A stretch of DNA of 64,000 bases, taken from Rhizobium phaseoli. GTDB taxonomy: Bacteria > Pseudomonadota > Alphaproteobacteria > Rhizobiales > Rhizobiaceae. Each line of letters starts with the position of its first letter. The first letter of the stretch is position 1. A program made the position numbers and the translations under genes. Below the pieces are notes generated by a model. It made no database searches. It worked only from the letters and a program-made list of their open reading frames with translations, and was not told the DNA's origin. The stretch covers positions 1 to 64,000 of the forward strand of contig NZ_WUFT01000019.1 in the NCBI RefSeq assembly GCF_010668805.1, written 5' to 3'. This document shows positions 18,970-26,836 of the stretch, piece by piece.

Positions 18970-19087
18970 ATCCGATGTCTCCGGCGCAAGTCACTTGCTT
19001 CCGTTGGATTGTCGCGCAGCGTTCATCGAAAAGTAGATTTTAGCCGCTATTCCGACCCCGCTTCTCATCTCATATCGGGTTCCGGCA

Positions 19088-20263
19088 ATGGATCTTGCGA
19101 CAGTCCTTCTTCTACACAAGTCTTCCTTCATCGTGGGAGCAATCTGCTTCTTCTACGTGAGGTGGCGTTCTGGAGCGACGCCAGGGCTCGGCGTACTTGC
19201 CGTCGGTTTCTCCTTGCTCGCGATCGCTTCAACGCTCGCAGGTCTGGATGAGCGCATTCACATGTCCAGTGATGCCAGGACATTCCGGAGTTTTTCGCTT
19301 GGCGCCAATGGTTACGGGCTGATGGCGGTGGGTCTTTTCGGCCTCAGCCGGCGTCATAGCTCTCTTCGAGACTGGTGGCCGTTGCTCCTGCCCGTCGTTC
19401 TGACGCTGAGTGCCGCGATCACGCCGTGGTATTTGGACAACGGGCTCAGAGCATCCGTGTTCAACGGCAACGCCACGATTCTGCTTGCCTTGTCAGGGTT
19501 CGTGATCGCCCGCGACTTCTTTCAGGAGCGCCTTACTGCGCGGTTCGGTCTTTCCGCGGCTATTTTTGTCGCGACGTCTCTCTCAGCTCTGGTCGTGGTC
19601 GGTTTCATCTTTCCGAATGATGCGCCTCTTCCCCCGCGCTACGCATTCTTTCTGCTGATCATCTGTCATTTCGCCGTGGCTCTATTCGTGCTCGTGCTTG
19701 TGCAGGAACGAGCCGAAGAGAAGCTGACCAGACTTGCCAATACCGATATGCTGACCGGCGTTCCCAACCGCCAGCATTTCTTCAACTCGCTTCCTAAAGG
19801 CCTCGGACCCGGAGACGCATTCGTCCTTATCGATATCGACTTTTTCAAGAGTGTGAACGATCGGTTCGGACACGACAAAGGTGATATAGTTCTCGTAAAT
19901 GTTGCTCGGACGATTGCTGACAGCATACCCCGGTCCAGCGTCTTTGGTCGGCTGGGCGGCGAGGAATTCAGCCTCTTTCTTCGCGGCGAAACCGAAGCCT
20001 CTGCTTTCGCACTCGCCGAGCAGGTACGTGAGGCGGTCAACGCCTTGAGTCTCGTCTTCGACGGAAAACAGGTCTCCCCGACCGTCAGCGCAGGTGTGGC
20101 GCTGTGGGAAGCGGGCCTCACGGAACAGGACGTCCAGAAGCGTGCGGATCAGGCGCTTTACAGCGCCAAAAATAACGGTCGCAACAGAGTGGAGTTGTTC
20201 ACCGGCATCGGGTTGACCAATGGCATCCCTGCACTGGAACTGCGATCGGCCCGCGCAGGCTGA
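19088..20263 (+). CDS. Membrane-bound diguanylate cyclase (GGDEF)
   Basis: A 391-residue protein. The N-terminal ~210 residues form about six or seven hydrophobic helices, then the GGDEF domain begins near LARLANTDMLTGVPNRQ. The signature is FGRLGGEEFSLF (GGEEF), which normally retains cyclase activity; DIDFFKSVNDRFGHDKGD supplies metal and base contacts. The RxxD inhibitory site five residues before GGEEF is missing (RSSV), so product inhibition at that site is unlikely. It should make c-di-GMP in response to a membrane signal. Confidence 0.9.
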   Translation: MDLATVLLLHKSSFIVGAICFFYVRWRSGATPGLGVLAVGFSLLAIASTLAGLDERIHMSSDARTFRSFSLGANGYGLMAVGLFGLSRRHSSLRDWWPLLLPVVLTLSAAITPWYLDNGLRASVFNGNATILLALSGFVIARDFFQERLTARFGLSAAIFVATSLSALVVVGFIFPNDAPLPPRYAFFLLIICHFAVALFVLVLVQERAEEKLTRLANTDMLTGVPNRQHFFNSLPKGLGPGDAFVLIDIDFFKSVNDRFGHDKGDIVLVNVARTIADSIPRSSVFGRLGGEEFSLFLRGETEASAFALAEQVREAVNALSLVFDGKQVSPTVSAGVALWEAGLTEQDVQKRADQALYSAKNNGRNRVELFTGIGLTNGIPALELRSARAG

Positions 20264-20454
20264 CAACAGCGGAGATCGGTCACGCCCAGACAGACTGGCA
20301 CGCCAAGCGGAATGCCGGCAAATGCTACAGAGCAAGTTGACGCTGCGGTCAAAGCTGCTAAAACCCAGCCATCGAGTGATTGGGTCGCAAACCGGTAGTA
20401 ACAGCCGGTTGAAAGAAATCTACGGAATGTCGATTTCTAACCCTTTCAACAGAT

Positions 20455-20544
20455 GGAAGAGTGTCCGAGTGGTTTAAGGAACCGGTCTTGAAAACCGGCG
20501 TGCGGGAGACCGTACCGTGGGTTCGAATCCCACCTCTTCCGCCA
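20455..20544 (+). tRNA. tRNA-Ser (anticodon UGA)
   Basis: A 90-nt tRNA with acceptor stem GGAAGAG/CTCTTCC, encoded GCCA end, a long variable arm typical of serine tRNA, and anticodon TGA at 20489-20491 in the loop CTTGAAA. Its last 14 bases are the attL core of the adjoining prophage, which preserves the tRNA sequence on integration. Confidence 0.97.
20531..20544 (+). repeat. attL core (14-bp direct repeat, tRNA-Ser 3' end)
   Basis: CACCTCTTCCGCCA, identical to 62569-62582 with flanks that diverge immediately on both sides. It lies wholly inside the tRNA 3' end, the usual crossover segment for P4-type integrases. Confidence 0.9.
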
Positions 20545-20587
20545 CGTTTCTATGATTTTATTGTATAATTTCCGATTTATTGGCTAG

Positions 20588-20607
20588 ATTTTCACGCTTA
20601 TCATAAC
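20588..20607 (+). repeat. Candidate integrase arm-type site (left)
   Basis: ATTTTCACG followed one base later by TTATCATAAC. The same two blocks, in the same order and orientation, occur at 62442-62464 near attR, separated there by four bases. Blocks shared by both ends outside the core suggest binding sites for integrase or an accessory factor. Confidence 0.5.
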
Positions 20608-20770
20608 CGTGTTCGAGTGTGAAAAACCGTGTGAGGCGCTTTCCTCCCATGCGTTTAACTTCGATCTTATCGTGTTCACACTTGTGGAAAACTTATACAC
20701 GCAATGCCGTGTCATGGCGCCAGCCCCTGCCAACATATAAACTTTCCGAGATCGAAACGCGGAACAGTCA

Positions 20771-21865
20771 ATGAGGCCTGACAGACTTCGCAATCTGCTT
20801 CAAGAGATGGAGGCGCGGCTGGTTCGAGCTGAGAAGTCGTACGCGCTCAACGATAGCATCCTTCAGAAACTGACGTCGACAAAGGCGGAAGTCCGCAGGC
20901 ACTTAAGTAAGGTCGACTCCATTCGTATTGCGGATGTCGACGCACTTGAGCAACGCATCAGGAACCTCCAGATCAGCGACGACAGCCTCGGACTACCCAA
21001 TTTGATTTTGGGCATGAAGATCGGCCTGAACCAACTCGGCCCAGAAGACTTGCTGGAGGCAACTCCTGGCCAAAAGCTTGCAGCTTTCTCGTTCGAGTTC
21101 GAGGATGGAACTCTGAGGGTAGTGGATCAGCCTCTGCGGCCGGGCCTGCGCGAGCGAGATATTGCTTTAGCCGCCCTTGAAGCGGCCCTAGAGCAGGGGG
21201 AGTATGTAAACCAAGATTTGGCAGCTACGAACGCCTCCCCTCGCCTCAAGGAAGCGTTCGAGCGGCTACAGGCAACAATGCGCAGCCATACAAACATCGT
21301 GCAAATCGGAGCCCGCGCTCAGATCTGCAATCGCCTCGTTCATGGGGACATCGATGAACTATCAACAACCCTCTTCAGCTTGTTAATCGGACATATCGAG
21401 AGCGTTTTTTCTGCCCTCGCGCAATTTGAGGACTGGCGGGTTTTCGCCGAGAACGCGGCCGCCCTTAATATCGACGCCGGCTCAGTCGCCAAGTTGGTCG
21501 AAGGCACAGCCCAATTAGTGAGACAGATTCGAAACGAGAATATTGCTGACGAGTCTGTTGCGGACGCGCTCGATACCGCCCAGGCGTGGGTCGTCGAGCC
21601 GAATTCGCCGGATAAGCGAGACGTCCTGGCGTTGGCGCGTTCACACGAGAATCTTTGGTCGATCGTAACAAAAGCGCTTCTTGCGGTCGGCCGTGACGTT
21701 TTCGCAGCCGCGCGCAAGAAGTTGGCTTCGGTGATACTCGGCGCCCTGTTGCTAACGGCACCCGTCATCATTCCACTCATAGGAAAGGTTCCCGGTGCGC
21801 AATGGATCGAAACGGTCTACGACTATTTTAACGCTGCCAAAAACAAGCCGTCGAGCGTCGAATAG
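20771..21865 (+). CDS. Hypothetical protein with C-terminal transmembrane segment (attL-proximal cargo)
   Basis: A 364-residue protein with no family I recognise. Residues 1-70 are charged and helical, likely coiled coil (LQEMEARLVRAEKSYALND; KAEVRRHLSKVDSI). The middle is helical and soluble. A single hydrophobic segment lies near residues 320-340 (ASVILGALLLTAPVIIPLIG), leaving a short tail. It is the first gene inside attL on the plus strand, away from structural genes, a position often used for phage-exclusion or fitness cargo. Any such role is inference. Confidence 0.7.
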   Translation: MRPDRLRNLLQEMEARLVRAEKSYALNDSILQKLTSTKAEVRRHLSKVDSIRIADVDALEQRIRNLQISDDSLGLPNLILGMKIGLNQLGPEDLLEATPGQKLAAFSFEFEDGTLRVVDQPLRPGLRERDIALAALEAALEQGEYVNQDLAATNASPRLKEAFERLQATMRSHTNIVQIGARAQICNRLVHGDIDELSTTLFSLLIGHIESVFSALAQFEDWRVFAENAAALNIDAGSVAKLVEGTAQLVRQIRNENIADESVADALDTAQAWVVEPNSPDKRDVLALARSHENLWSIVTKALLAVGRDVFAAARKKLASVILGALLLTAPVIIPLIGKVPGAQWIETVYDYFNAAKNKPSSVE

Positions 21866-21874
21866 AGCGATGAA

Positions 21875-22093
21875 ATGCCACCACTCCTGATCGCGAAGCG
21901 CCGCACCCTTATGGGTGATCTCGAGGATTGCAGAATCCAGGACGCGCTCTACCGCACAGCCTCGGTCTACCTATGCCCCGAATGTGCCCGCTACGTGCGG
22001 CCCTACAGTAGCTATAGCGGATCGCCCACATTCAAGCACATGACCAAATCGCCGAAGTGCAGCTTTTCTGGGAGCGTTCGACGGAAGCGGTAA
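21875..22093 (+). CDS. Small putative zinc-binding protein
   Basis: 72 residues. A CPEC pair (residues about 34-37) and a later HMTKSPKC pair (about 54-61) could form one zinc knuckle, and the C-terminus is basic (SGSVRRKR). No homolog is recognised. It begins nine bases after the preceding membrane protein gene and could be translationally linked to it. Function unknown; a DNA- or RNA-binding role is only suggested by the basic tail. Confidence 0.5.
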   Translation: MPPLLIAKRRTLMGDLEDCRIQDALYRTASVYLCPECARYVRPYSSYSGSPTFKHMTKSPKCSFSGSVRRKR

Positions 22094-22110
22094 GGCAAAA
22101 TGAGAAAAGC

Positions 22111-22265
22111 CGCCGGCTGGTGAGGCCGACGGGCGCCGTCCTGCGGGTAGGTCGCGTAAGATAACCAGCCGGCGCGCCGCTGGTGTAGTCGCGGGTGGTG
22201 ATCGCGCCGGCCTATGGTGTTGGTGAGCGCTCAGCCGCGTCATGCGGCGACCACGGCTGAGCGCT
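22111..22265. other. Structured intergenic region with three hairpins, two mutually exclusive
   Basis: Stem A pairs 22111-22121 with 22164-22174 (11 bp, perfect). Stem B pairs 22168-22176 with 22203-22211 (9 bp, perfect) and uses the same bases as the 3' arm of A. Stem C pairs 22226-22237 with 22254-22265 (12 bp, perfect). The region separates convergent genes, so C may act as a terminator, but there is no long T-run. It could instead be a small RNA or attenuator. Confidence 0.5.
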
Positions 22266-22286
22266 GATCGGCGAAGGCGGGCCGAA

Positions 22287-22580
22287 TTAGGATCGTTTGC
22301 TAGGAGTGATGAGTTCCCAAAACTCACCAAGACGGTAGGTCTTGAACATCAGCCAGTCCATCGCAGAGCCGCGCATTCCGTTGCACTCGCGGCAAGCTGC
22401 CGCCATGTTGTCGCGTCGCGTCCATCCTTTGCGGCGTCCAGCAATCAGGTGCTCGAGGGTGGCAGCGTCCGGCCTGTTGCGATCCTTGCCGATGACCATG
22501 AGGCGGTTGCAATAGCAGCACTTCCCGCCTTGCTTTTCGAACAGTTCAAGAATTAGAGCTCGCTTGGCCGCGGTTTTCAT
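22287..22580 (-). CDS. HNH endonuclease-like protein
   Basis: A 97-residue protein with a compact HNH/zinc layout: KCCYCNRLM (CxxC), AATLEHLIAGRRKG (His of HNH), and NMAAACRECNGMRGS (second CxxC with Asn). Such proteins are DNA nicking or cleaving enzymes found in phages. ATG 22580 is taken because it opens the conserved region. It overlaps the 3' end of the next upstream minus-strand gene by 35 bases, so the pair is cotranscribed. Confidence 0.7.
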   Translation of the reverse strand: MKTAAKRALILELFEKQGGKCCYCNRLMVIGKDRNRPDAATLEHLIAGRRKGWTRRDNMAAACRECNGMRGSAMDWLMFKTYRLGEFWELITPSKRS

Positions 22581-22854
22581 ATGGATTCTCGCAGGCAGTG
22601 AGATGGCTTCCATCGACCGTGCGGAACGGGCGGCCGGCCATTCCACCGGTGATAAGTTGGATATAGTAGATCTCTCTTCCCATCGCCGACCGTGAGCGCG
22701 TCATCACGCTGGCGACGTGGTCACCGAAGGTCACGGTGTCGCCTGCAGCGAAACGAAACTCGGCGCACAAGTAGATGCGGATGGGTCGTCTGCCAAGCAA
22801 TGCGCGCGGCAACAAGCTTCTGTCGGCGTGGCTGATCGGTGCATGGATGGTCAT
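22546..22854 (-). CDS. Hypothetical phage protein
   Basis: 102 residues with mixed strands and no recognised domain. The segment FRFAAGDTVTFGDHVASVMTRSRS resembles a small beta-barrel, and the protein ends with a polar tail. ATG 22854 has GAGGAGC nine bases upstream. It is the first gene of a two-gene minus-strand unit with the HNH protein and is divergent from the ribbon-helix-helix gene, with an AT-rich promoter region (22855-22982) between. Confidence 0.55.
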   Translation of the reverse strand: MTIHAPISHADRSLLPRALLGRRPIRIYLCAEFRFAAGDTVTFGDHVASVMTRSRSAMGREIYYIQLITGGMAGRPFRTVDGSHLTACENPYENRGQASSNS

Positions 22855-22982
22855 AATGTGCTCCTCGTTTGTGTGTACGTAATTGTTAGTATTTGTATAG
22901 CGAATGATTTCATGGCGGTCAACTGCGAAATGCGGTAAATGTTTGCATACTGCGAACACGCCCGCTGATGAGGAAGCATAAT

Positions 22983-23153
22983 ATGGCGAAGACTGCCGCT
23001 ATCGGCATTCGGATAGAGCCGGAACTGAAAGACGCCATCGAAGCGGCCGCTAAAGCCGATCGCCGGTCCGTCGCGTCGTATATCGAGAAGGTCATCGCCG
23101 ATGATCTGGAAAGGCGCGGGTTATTGCCGCCGGCGGAACGGTCTGGACAATGA
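22983..23153 (+). CDS. Ribbon-helix-helix (Arc/CopG-type) DNA-binding protein
   Basis: 56 residues with a clear RHH pattern: a beta-strand (AAIGIRIEPEL), helix 1 (KDAIEAAAKADR) and helix 2 (SVASYIEKVIADDLERRG). It should dimerise and bind a short palindrome, likely in the divergent promoter region just upstream. Its stop overlaps the start of the next gene by four bases (ATGA), so the two are coupled. Confidence 0.75.
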   Translation: MAKTAAIGIRIEPELKDAIEAAAKADRRSVASYIEKVIADDLERRGLLPPAERSGQ

Positions 23154-23404
23154 TCTTTTCACACACAGCCAGAATTCTCGCGTACCTTGTTCTCATCGTC
23201 GGGGCTTCACAACTTGCGCTCGGTTTGGCCATCGCGACCGAGGCGCTGCTTCCGCATGAGCAAGCGTTGGCGCGGTACGCCCCTGGCGCTCCCAATTCCG
23301 GCGCTGTGATCGACCGCGGCATTCAAAAGTTGCTCATCGCTGTGGTGCTAGGAACGCTCTCTGAGATCAGCTTCCGCCTTCTGAAGATCCGCGGCGAGCA
23401 ATAG
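23150..23404 (+). CDS. Small two-helix membrane protein
   Basis: 84 residues with hydrophobic segments at about 5-30 (ILAYLVLIVGASQLALGLAIA) and 58-73 (KLLIAVVLGTLSEISF). No family is recognised. It overlaps the ribbon-helix-helix gene by four bases and is thus produced with it. It may be a membrane partner whose expression the repressor controls; this is inference from coupling. Confidence 0.6.
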   Translation: MIFSHTARILAYLVLIVGASQLALGLAIATEALLPHEQALARYAPGAPNSGAVIDRGIQKLLIAVVLGTLSEISFRLLKIRGEQ

Positions 23405-23551
23405 ATCTTCCGATCTTGACCGCACTCACCCGACTCACCTAGCTTCCCATCGCGGTCCACCAATCCGCACGCATCCCGACCCACCACACGGGGCAAAAGC
23501 GACCTGCATTCGTGCCGGCGGCAGCAAATGGTAATCGTCCGATGGTGGGCA

Positions 23552-24016
23552 ATGAACAAATCAGACTTCCAGCAGGCCGCCCTCACATATGCTCGCGCTA
23601 CCCAGCCGCTCGATCCCGACCAAGGCTGGAGGATCGAGGACGTTCAGCTTGCCTTCATGGCCGGCATGGAGGCGCTAGCCGTTCCTCGGCTATTGTCTCG
23701 ACCTGAGACCGCCCGCGTCTTGAACGTTTCTTCATCCACAATTCACGATCTGGTGCGCCATGGAGAGCTGGCATTCGTGCACGCTGGCCGCGGCACGGTC
23801 CGTAAGCACCTGACGTTCAGCCAGGACGAGATCGTCAACTTTATCAAGCGCCACACGCAGCGGACCTATCAGGATGACCCTGGGCCGCCGACGGCGCGGT
23901 ACGGCACGCGCAAACGTGCACGCGAGCTCGCCGTGGAGAGAGCGACAGCAAGCGGCGGAGACTTCACGGCTCAACGTGAAGCTAGGCTCGCTGCCGCGAA
24001 GGCCAACAAGAAATGA
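23552..24016 (+). CDS. MerR/excisionase-type helix-turn-helix protein
   Basis: A 154-residue protein. The central region is an excisionase-like winged helix: LLSRPETARVLNVSSSTIHD, then a wing with VHAGRGTVRKHLTF and QDEIVNFIKRH. An N-terminal helical part and a basic C-terminal tail (TAQREARLAAAKANKK) flank it. It may act as an excision or transcription factor. The stop overlaps the next gene's start by four bases. ATG 23552 is chosen for the GGTGGG upstream. Confidence 0.65.
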   Translation: MNKSDFQQAALTYARATQPLDPDQGWRIEDVQLAFMAGMEALAVPRLLSRPETARVLNVSSSTIHDLVRHGELAFVHAGRGTVRKHLTFSQDEIVNFIKRHTQRTYQDDPGPPTARYGTRKRARELAVERATASGGDFTAQREARLAAAKANKK

Positions 24017-24489
24017 CCACGCCCCCTCGCCTCATCGGCCGCAAGGAAGCCGCAGCCTACTGTGGAATCTCGCCGACATGCTTCTCTATGTGGGTTGCTC
24101 GCGGCATCATGCCTCCGACGCTACCTGGTACAAGAAGGTGGGATCGCCGCGCGATCGATGCAATGTTGAGCGCTCTCAGCGGGATCAGCGAACCCGACGC
24201 CATTGACGACCGCAGCGCGCTTAAGAAATGGCGAGAAAAGAAAAATGGCTATGACAGTCCGCGCTTCGGTCTGGATGCCAAGAGCGAAAACATCTTGGTA
24301 GCAATGTCGTACAATACCGATCTCAACACGCTCGATGTCCTCCCAGGCGCCGGGCCAGTTTTGATGGGTCGCCTAGTCGGAAAGGGGTTGGTAAAAGGCC
24401 AAGCCGCCGAGGGCCAGCAACGGTACATTATCACCGAAGAGGGACATGCCGAGGCAGTCAGGATCTTCGAGATGTGGAAGCGGCGGTAG
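24013..24489 (+). CDS. AlpA/excisionase-like HTH protein with extra C-terminal domain
   Basis: 158 residues. The first 60 match the short AlpA/Xis winged helix (LIGRKEAAAYCGISPTCFSMWVARGIMPP, then RRWDRRAIDAML). A linker leads to a second small helical domain (about 90-155, NILVAMSYNTDLNTLDVLPGAG... RYIITEEGHAEAVRIFEMWK) that looks like a winged helix. It is coupled to the preceding HTH gene. Likely a DNA-binding regulator; target unknown. Confidence 0.6.
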   Translation: MTTPPRLIGRKEAAAYCGISPTCFSMWVARGIMPPTLPGTRRWDRRAIDAMLSALSGISEPDAIDDRSALKKWREKKNGYDSPRFGLDAKSENILVAMSYNTDLNTLDVLPGAGPVLMGRLVGKGLVKGQAAEGQQRYIITEEGHAEAVRIFEMWKRR

Positions 24490-24599
24490 CACGACCGCCT
24501 GTGATACAACATATAGCCATTCATTTCCTGAGATTTACAAGATCAAGTGCCCGTGCTGTTATTTTGTGCGGGAGGCGGAGACTGATTCGAGGATCTAAC

Positions 24600-24941
24600 A
24601 TGGCAAATATGCTTTTGGATTATTCGCGGCGCGTCGAAGCGTGGAGCAAACTTCAACACACTTTCGCGCTCGACCTCAAGGAGTGGCGTTATGATGCCCA
24701 TGGGCGCTTGATCCGCTTCAGCGATTACGGGCGCCGGGACAGTGAGTTTGGTTGGGAGCTTGATCACTACCCAATTCCAAAATCCCTCGGCGGCACCGAT
24801 GACATGTCGAATATTCGCGCATTGCATTGGCGCGGGAACGCAACGCATGGCGGGCTGCTCGGCCTCGGCCTGGCGTCACTGTCGAAGCAGGAAAAGCAGC
24901 CAGGGCTGGGCGGCCTATTTGGTCTCTATTCCAAATCATAA
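24600..24941 (+). CDS. HNH-like nuclease-fold protein
   Basis: 113 residues. The core WELDHYPIPKSLGGTDDMSN... LHWRGNATHGG carries the D-H, Asn and final N-x-x-H pattern of an HNH/endonuclease VII finger without the cysteine pairs. The N-terminal part (RRVEAWSKLQ... EWRYDAHGRLIRF) is helical then strand-forming. It ends 16 bases inside the 3' end of the convergent DNA ligase gene. Nicking activity is expected by family but not shown. Confidence 0.6.
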   Translation: MANMLLDYSRRVEAWSKLQHTFALDLKEWRYDAHGRLIRFSDYGRRDSEFGWELDHYPIPKSLGGTDDMSNIRALHWRGNATHGGLLGLGLASLSKQEKQPGLGGLFGLYSKS

Positions 24942-25975
24942 ACAGCCGCCTCATCAGCCGCGTCCCGAAGCCCCTTGTATGACGCATGCCGCAGCTTCCC
25001 GTCATGTGTCCACGCCCGATATTCGATCTCGGCCACGAGCTTCGGCTCGACTAAGACTGCATTTCGCTTCCGTCCGGTATCGACAGCGGGCTTGCCGATT
25101 TTCAACTTGTCCATCTGCTCCCGGAGCTCGCTCGCGGAACGCTCGTTGAAGCCGGTCCCAACTCCGCCCACATAGACCAGTTCGTTTCCCTTGCGCGCGG
25201 CGAGCAACAGCCGGCCGATCCCGCCGAACGATGCCGTCGACTTCTCATAGCCGACGATCAAGAATCCATCGCTCTGGACGCATTTAATTTTCAGCCAATC
25301 GCCAATGCGGCCGCCTCGATAGGTGCTGTTGCGGTCTTTCGCGATGATGCCTTCAAGGTCATGTTCGCAGGCGATGCGCAGAAGCGTTTCGCCGTCCGCA
25401 TCGATCTCCTCCGACAATCGAATAGCATCTTCCCTTCCCGGCGGCACCAGTCCCTCGAGGAGATGACGCCGAGAGGCAAGTTCGGTTCCGGTAAGGTCAT
25501 GGCCGTCGAAATAGAGAAGATCGAACGCCATAAAGATTGCGTCTCTGGACGAGCGCTTGCCGCCGCGGCCGCCGAGCGACTGCTGAAGCATTCCGAAATC
25601 CGACCGGCCGTATGCATCGAGAACGACCGCCTCCCCATCCAAAATAGCCGTTGAAACTGGGAGTCTCTTTGCCTCGGCCGCAATAGCCGGGAAGCGATCC
25701 GTCCAGTCATGGCCACCGCGCGTGAGGATGCGAACGCCGGAGGGTTCGATGTGAACCGCCAGGCGATAGCCATCCCACTTCACCTCATATGTCCATTGCG
25801 GGCCTTTCGGCGGCCGCGGCTTCAGAAGCGCCAAGCACGGCTCGATGCGCTCCGGCATCGGGTCAAGGATGAGTTGCGGCTGGGCGGGATCGCGCCGCCG
25901 GCGCGCTCGGCTGCGGATTGGTGCGTCAACGTCACCGAGCAACGGCTTCGAAGGTGTGCGGGGCGGCTTTGTCAT
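24926..25975 (-). CDS. ATP-dependent DNA ligase, LigD type
   Basis: A 349-residue ligase. Motif I is YEVKWDGYR (adenylated Lys, about residue 66), motif III VVFMAFDLLYFDGHDL (as AIFMAFDLLY), motif IV LEGIIAKD, motif V DWLKIKC. A C-terminal OB-fold follows (IVGYEKSTASFGGIGRLLLA... EYRAWTHDGKLRHASYKGLRD). There is no polymerase or nuclease domain as in full LigD, so it is the ligase module alone. It runs against the surrounding plus-strand cargo genes. Two decayed copies lie at 26630-26740 and 63261-63540. Confidence 0.88.
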   Translation of the reverse strand: MTKPPRTPSKPLLGDVDAPIRSRARRRRDPAQPQLILDPMPERIEPCLALLKPRPPKGPQWTYEVKWDGYRLAVHIEPSGVRILTRGGHDWTDRFPAIAAEAKRLPVSTAILDGEAVVLDAYGRSDFGMLQQSLGGRGGKRSSRDAIFMAFDLLYFDGHDLTGTELASRRHLLEGLVPPGREDAIRLSEEIDADGETLLRIACEHDLEGIIAKDRNSTYRGGRIGDWLKIKCVQSDGFLIVGYEKSTASFGGIGRLLLAARKGNELVYVGGVGTGFNERSASELREQMDKLKIGKPAVDTGRKRNAVLVEPKLVAEIEYRAWTHDGKLRHASYKGLRDAADEAAVYDLE

Positions 25976-26259
25976 CACCGCAGTTCATCAGCAACGTCTT
26001 AAAAAGCAATTGACCAAGATTGATTATCGAGTATTGGCGGCTTTGAAAACAGAAGCATTCGTGTCTGGGATCCGGGTGTGATTTCCGAGCAACCGGGATA
26101 CGCCCCGGCTTTATAGCTTGGCCGTCCGACCAAGCTATGACTGGACTCGCCCTAGACTTCCCGGATTCCATTTGGTAGCGAGTAATAGCAACAACTGGTT
26201 GTAGATTTTCTGCCGCGTTGACTCAAAGGTCGCGCGATTTATCCGGGGACAACACTCGC
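25976..26259. promoter_or_regulatory. Intergenic region between ligase and lipoprotein genes
   Basis: About 280 bases between divergent genes. It contains copy 1 of the 17-bp repeat and AT-rich stretches. TTGACT at 26218-26223 may be a -35 element for the lipoprotein gene, but no good -10 follows at 17 bases. Nothing else is recognised. Confidence 0.3.
26011..26027 (+). repeat. 17-bp direct repeat, copy 1
   Basis: TGACCAAGATTGATTAT, identical to 26739-26755. Both copies lie on the 5' side of ligase sequence, and a weaker match (TGAAAACAGAAG against TGAAAACTGAAG) follows at similar distance. This marks a duplicated ligase-plus-upstream segment. Confidence 0.7.
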
Positions 26260-26523
26260 ATGCCAACCCAAGTAAGACAGACTCGATATTTTTTTGTAAT
26301 TTCGGCGGCTCTTTTGAGCGCCGCGAGCATCCTTCATGGATGCCAGAGTGACACACGGAACGCCCAAACATTTAGACCGAACGACAAGTTTCTTTCGCAC
26401 AAAGGTGGCTCGTCGAGCCGTGCTGAAAATGCGCCGAGCCAACCTAACGCGGGGCCGAGCGGTATGGGCCAAGCCGGCAATGGTATGGGAGGTCCAGTTG
26501 GCCTGGGTGGCCCTCTGCACTAA
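26260..26523 (+). CDS. Small phage-encoded lipoprotein
   Basis: 87 residues with a signal sequence and lipobox SILHGC (Cys near residue 28), then a Gly/Ser/Asn/Pro-rich tail (GQAGNGMGGPVGLGGPLH). It should be anchored in the outer membrane or periplasmic face. Small lipoproteins in prophages often modify the surface or block superinfection, but no specific family is recognised. Confidence 0.55.
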   Translation: MPTQVRQTRYFFVISAALLSAASILHGCQSDTRNAQTFRPNDKFLSHKGGSSSRAENAPSQPNAGPSGMGQAGNGMGGPVGLGGPLH

Positions 26524-26629
26524 GGCAGCGCCGTTGCGTTCGCCTCGACGATCGGCGTTGTGGACGGAAGACCTGTCTAGCGACCCCGCCTGCGGGTCAG
26601 TTCCGCAGGCGCCTCCTCCAGGCGAATTC

Positions 26630-26740
26630 GCGGTATCTAGCTCCGCGACGAGCATTACGAAGTTCAGACCGATTCGGCACGTGCGACCGTCGACTTCTCC
26701 CGCCCGAATGACCACAAAGCTGTCGCGCTGGACGCACCTG
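26630..26740 (-). pseudogene. DNA ligase remnant (internal fragment)
   Basis: This stretch aligns with the mid part of the intact ligase (about 25185-25290): GTCGACTTCTC and CGCTGGACGCA blocks are conserved in order, with many mismatches and no open frame. It ends abruptly and joins copy 2 of the 17-bp repeat that, in the intact locus, lies beyond the ligase start. A duplication followed by an internal deletion explains the junction. Confidence 0.65.
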
Positions 26741-26755
26741 ACCAAGATTGATTAT
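26739..26755 (+). repeat. 17-bp direct repeat, copy 2, overlapping a promoter-like sequence
   Basis: TGACCAAGATTGATTAT, identical to copy 1. It runs into TTGACT (26755-26760), a good -35, with CATAAT (26777-26782) as -10 at 16-base spacing. This could drive the small genes from 26837 on. Confidence 0.55.
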
Positions 26756-26836
26756 TGACTCCCCTCCCGATGCGAACATAATAAGAACATCGGCGAGGCG
26801 GCCGCCAATCTGAAAACTGAAGTATGGAGCACGGAC

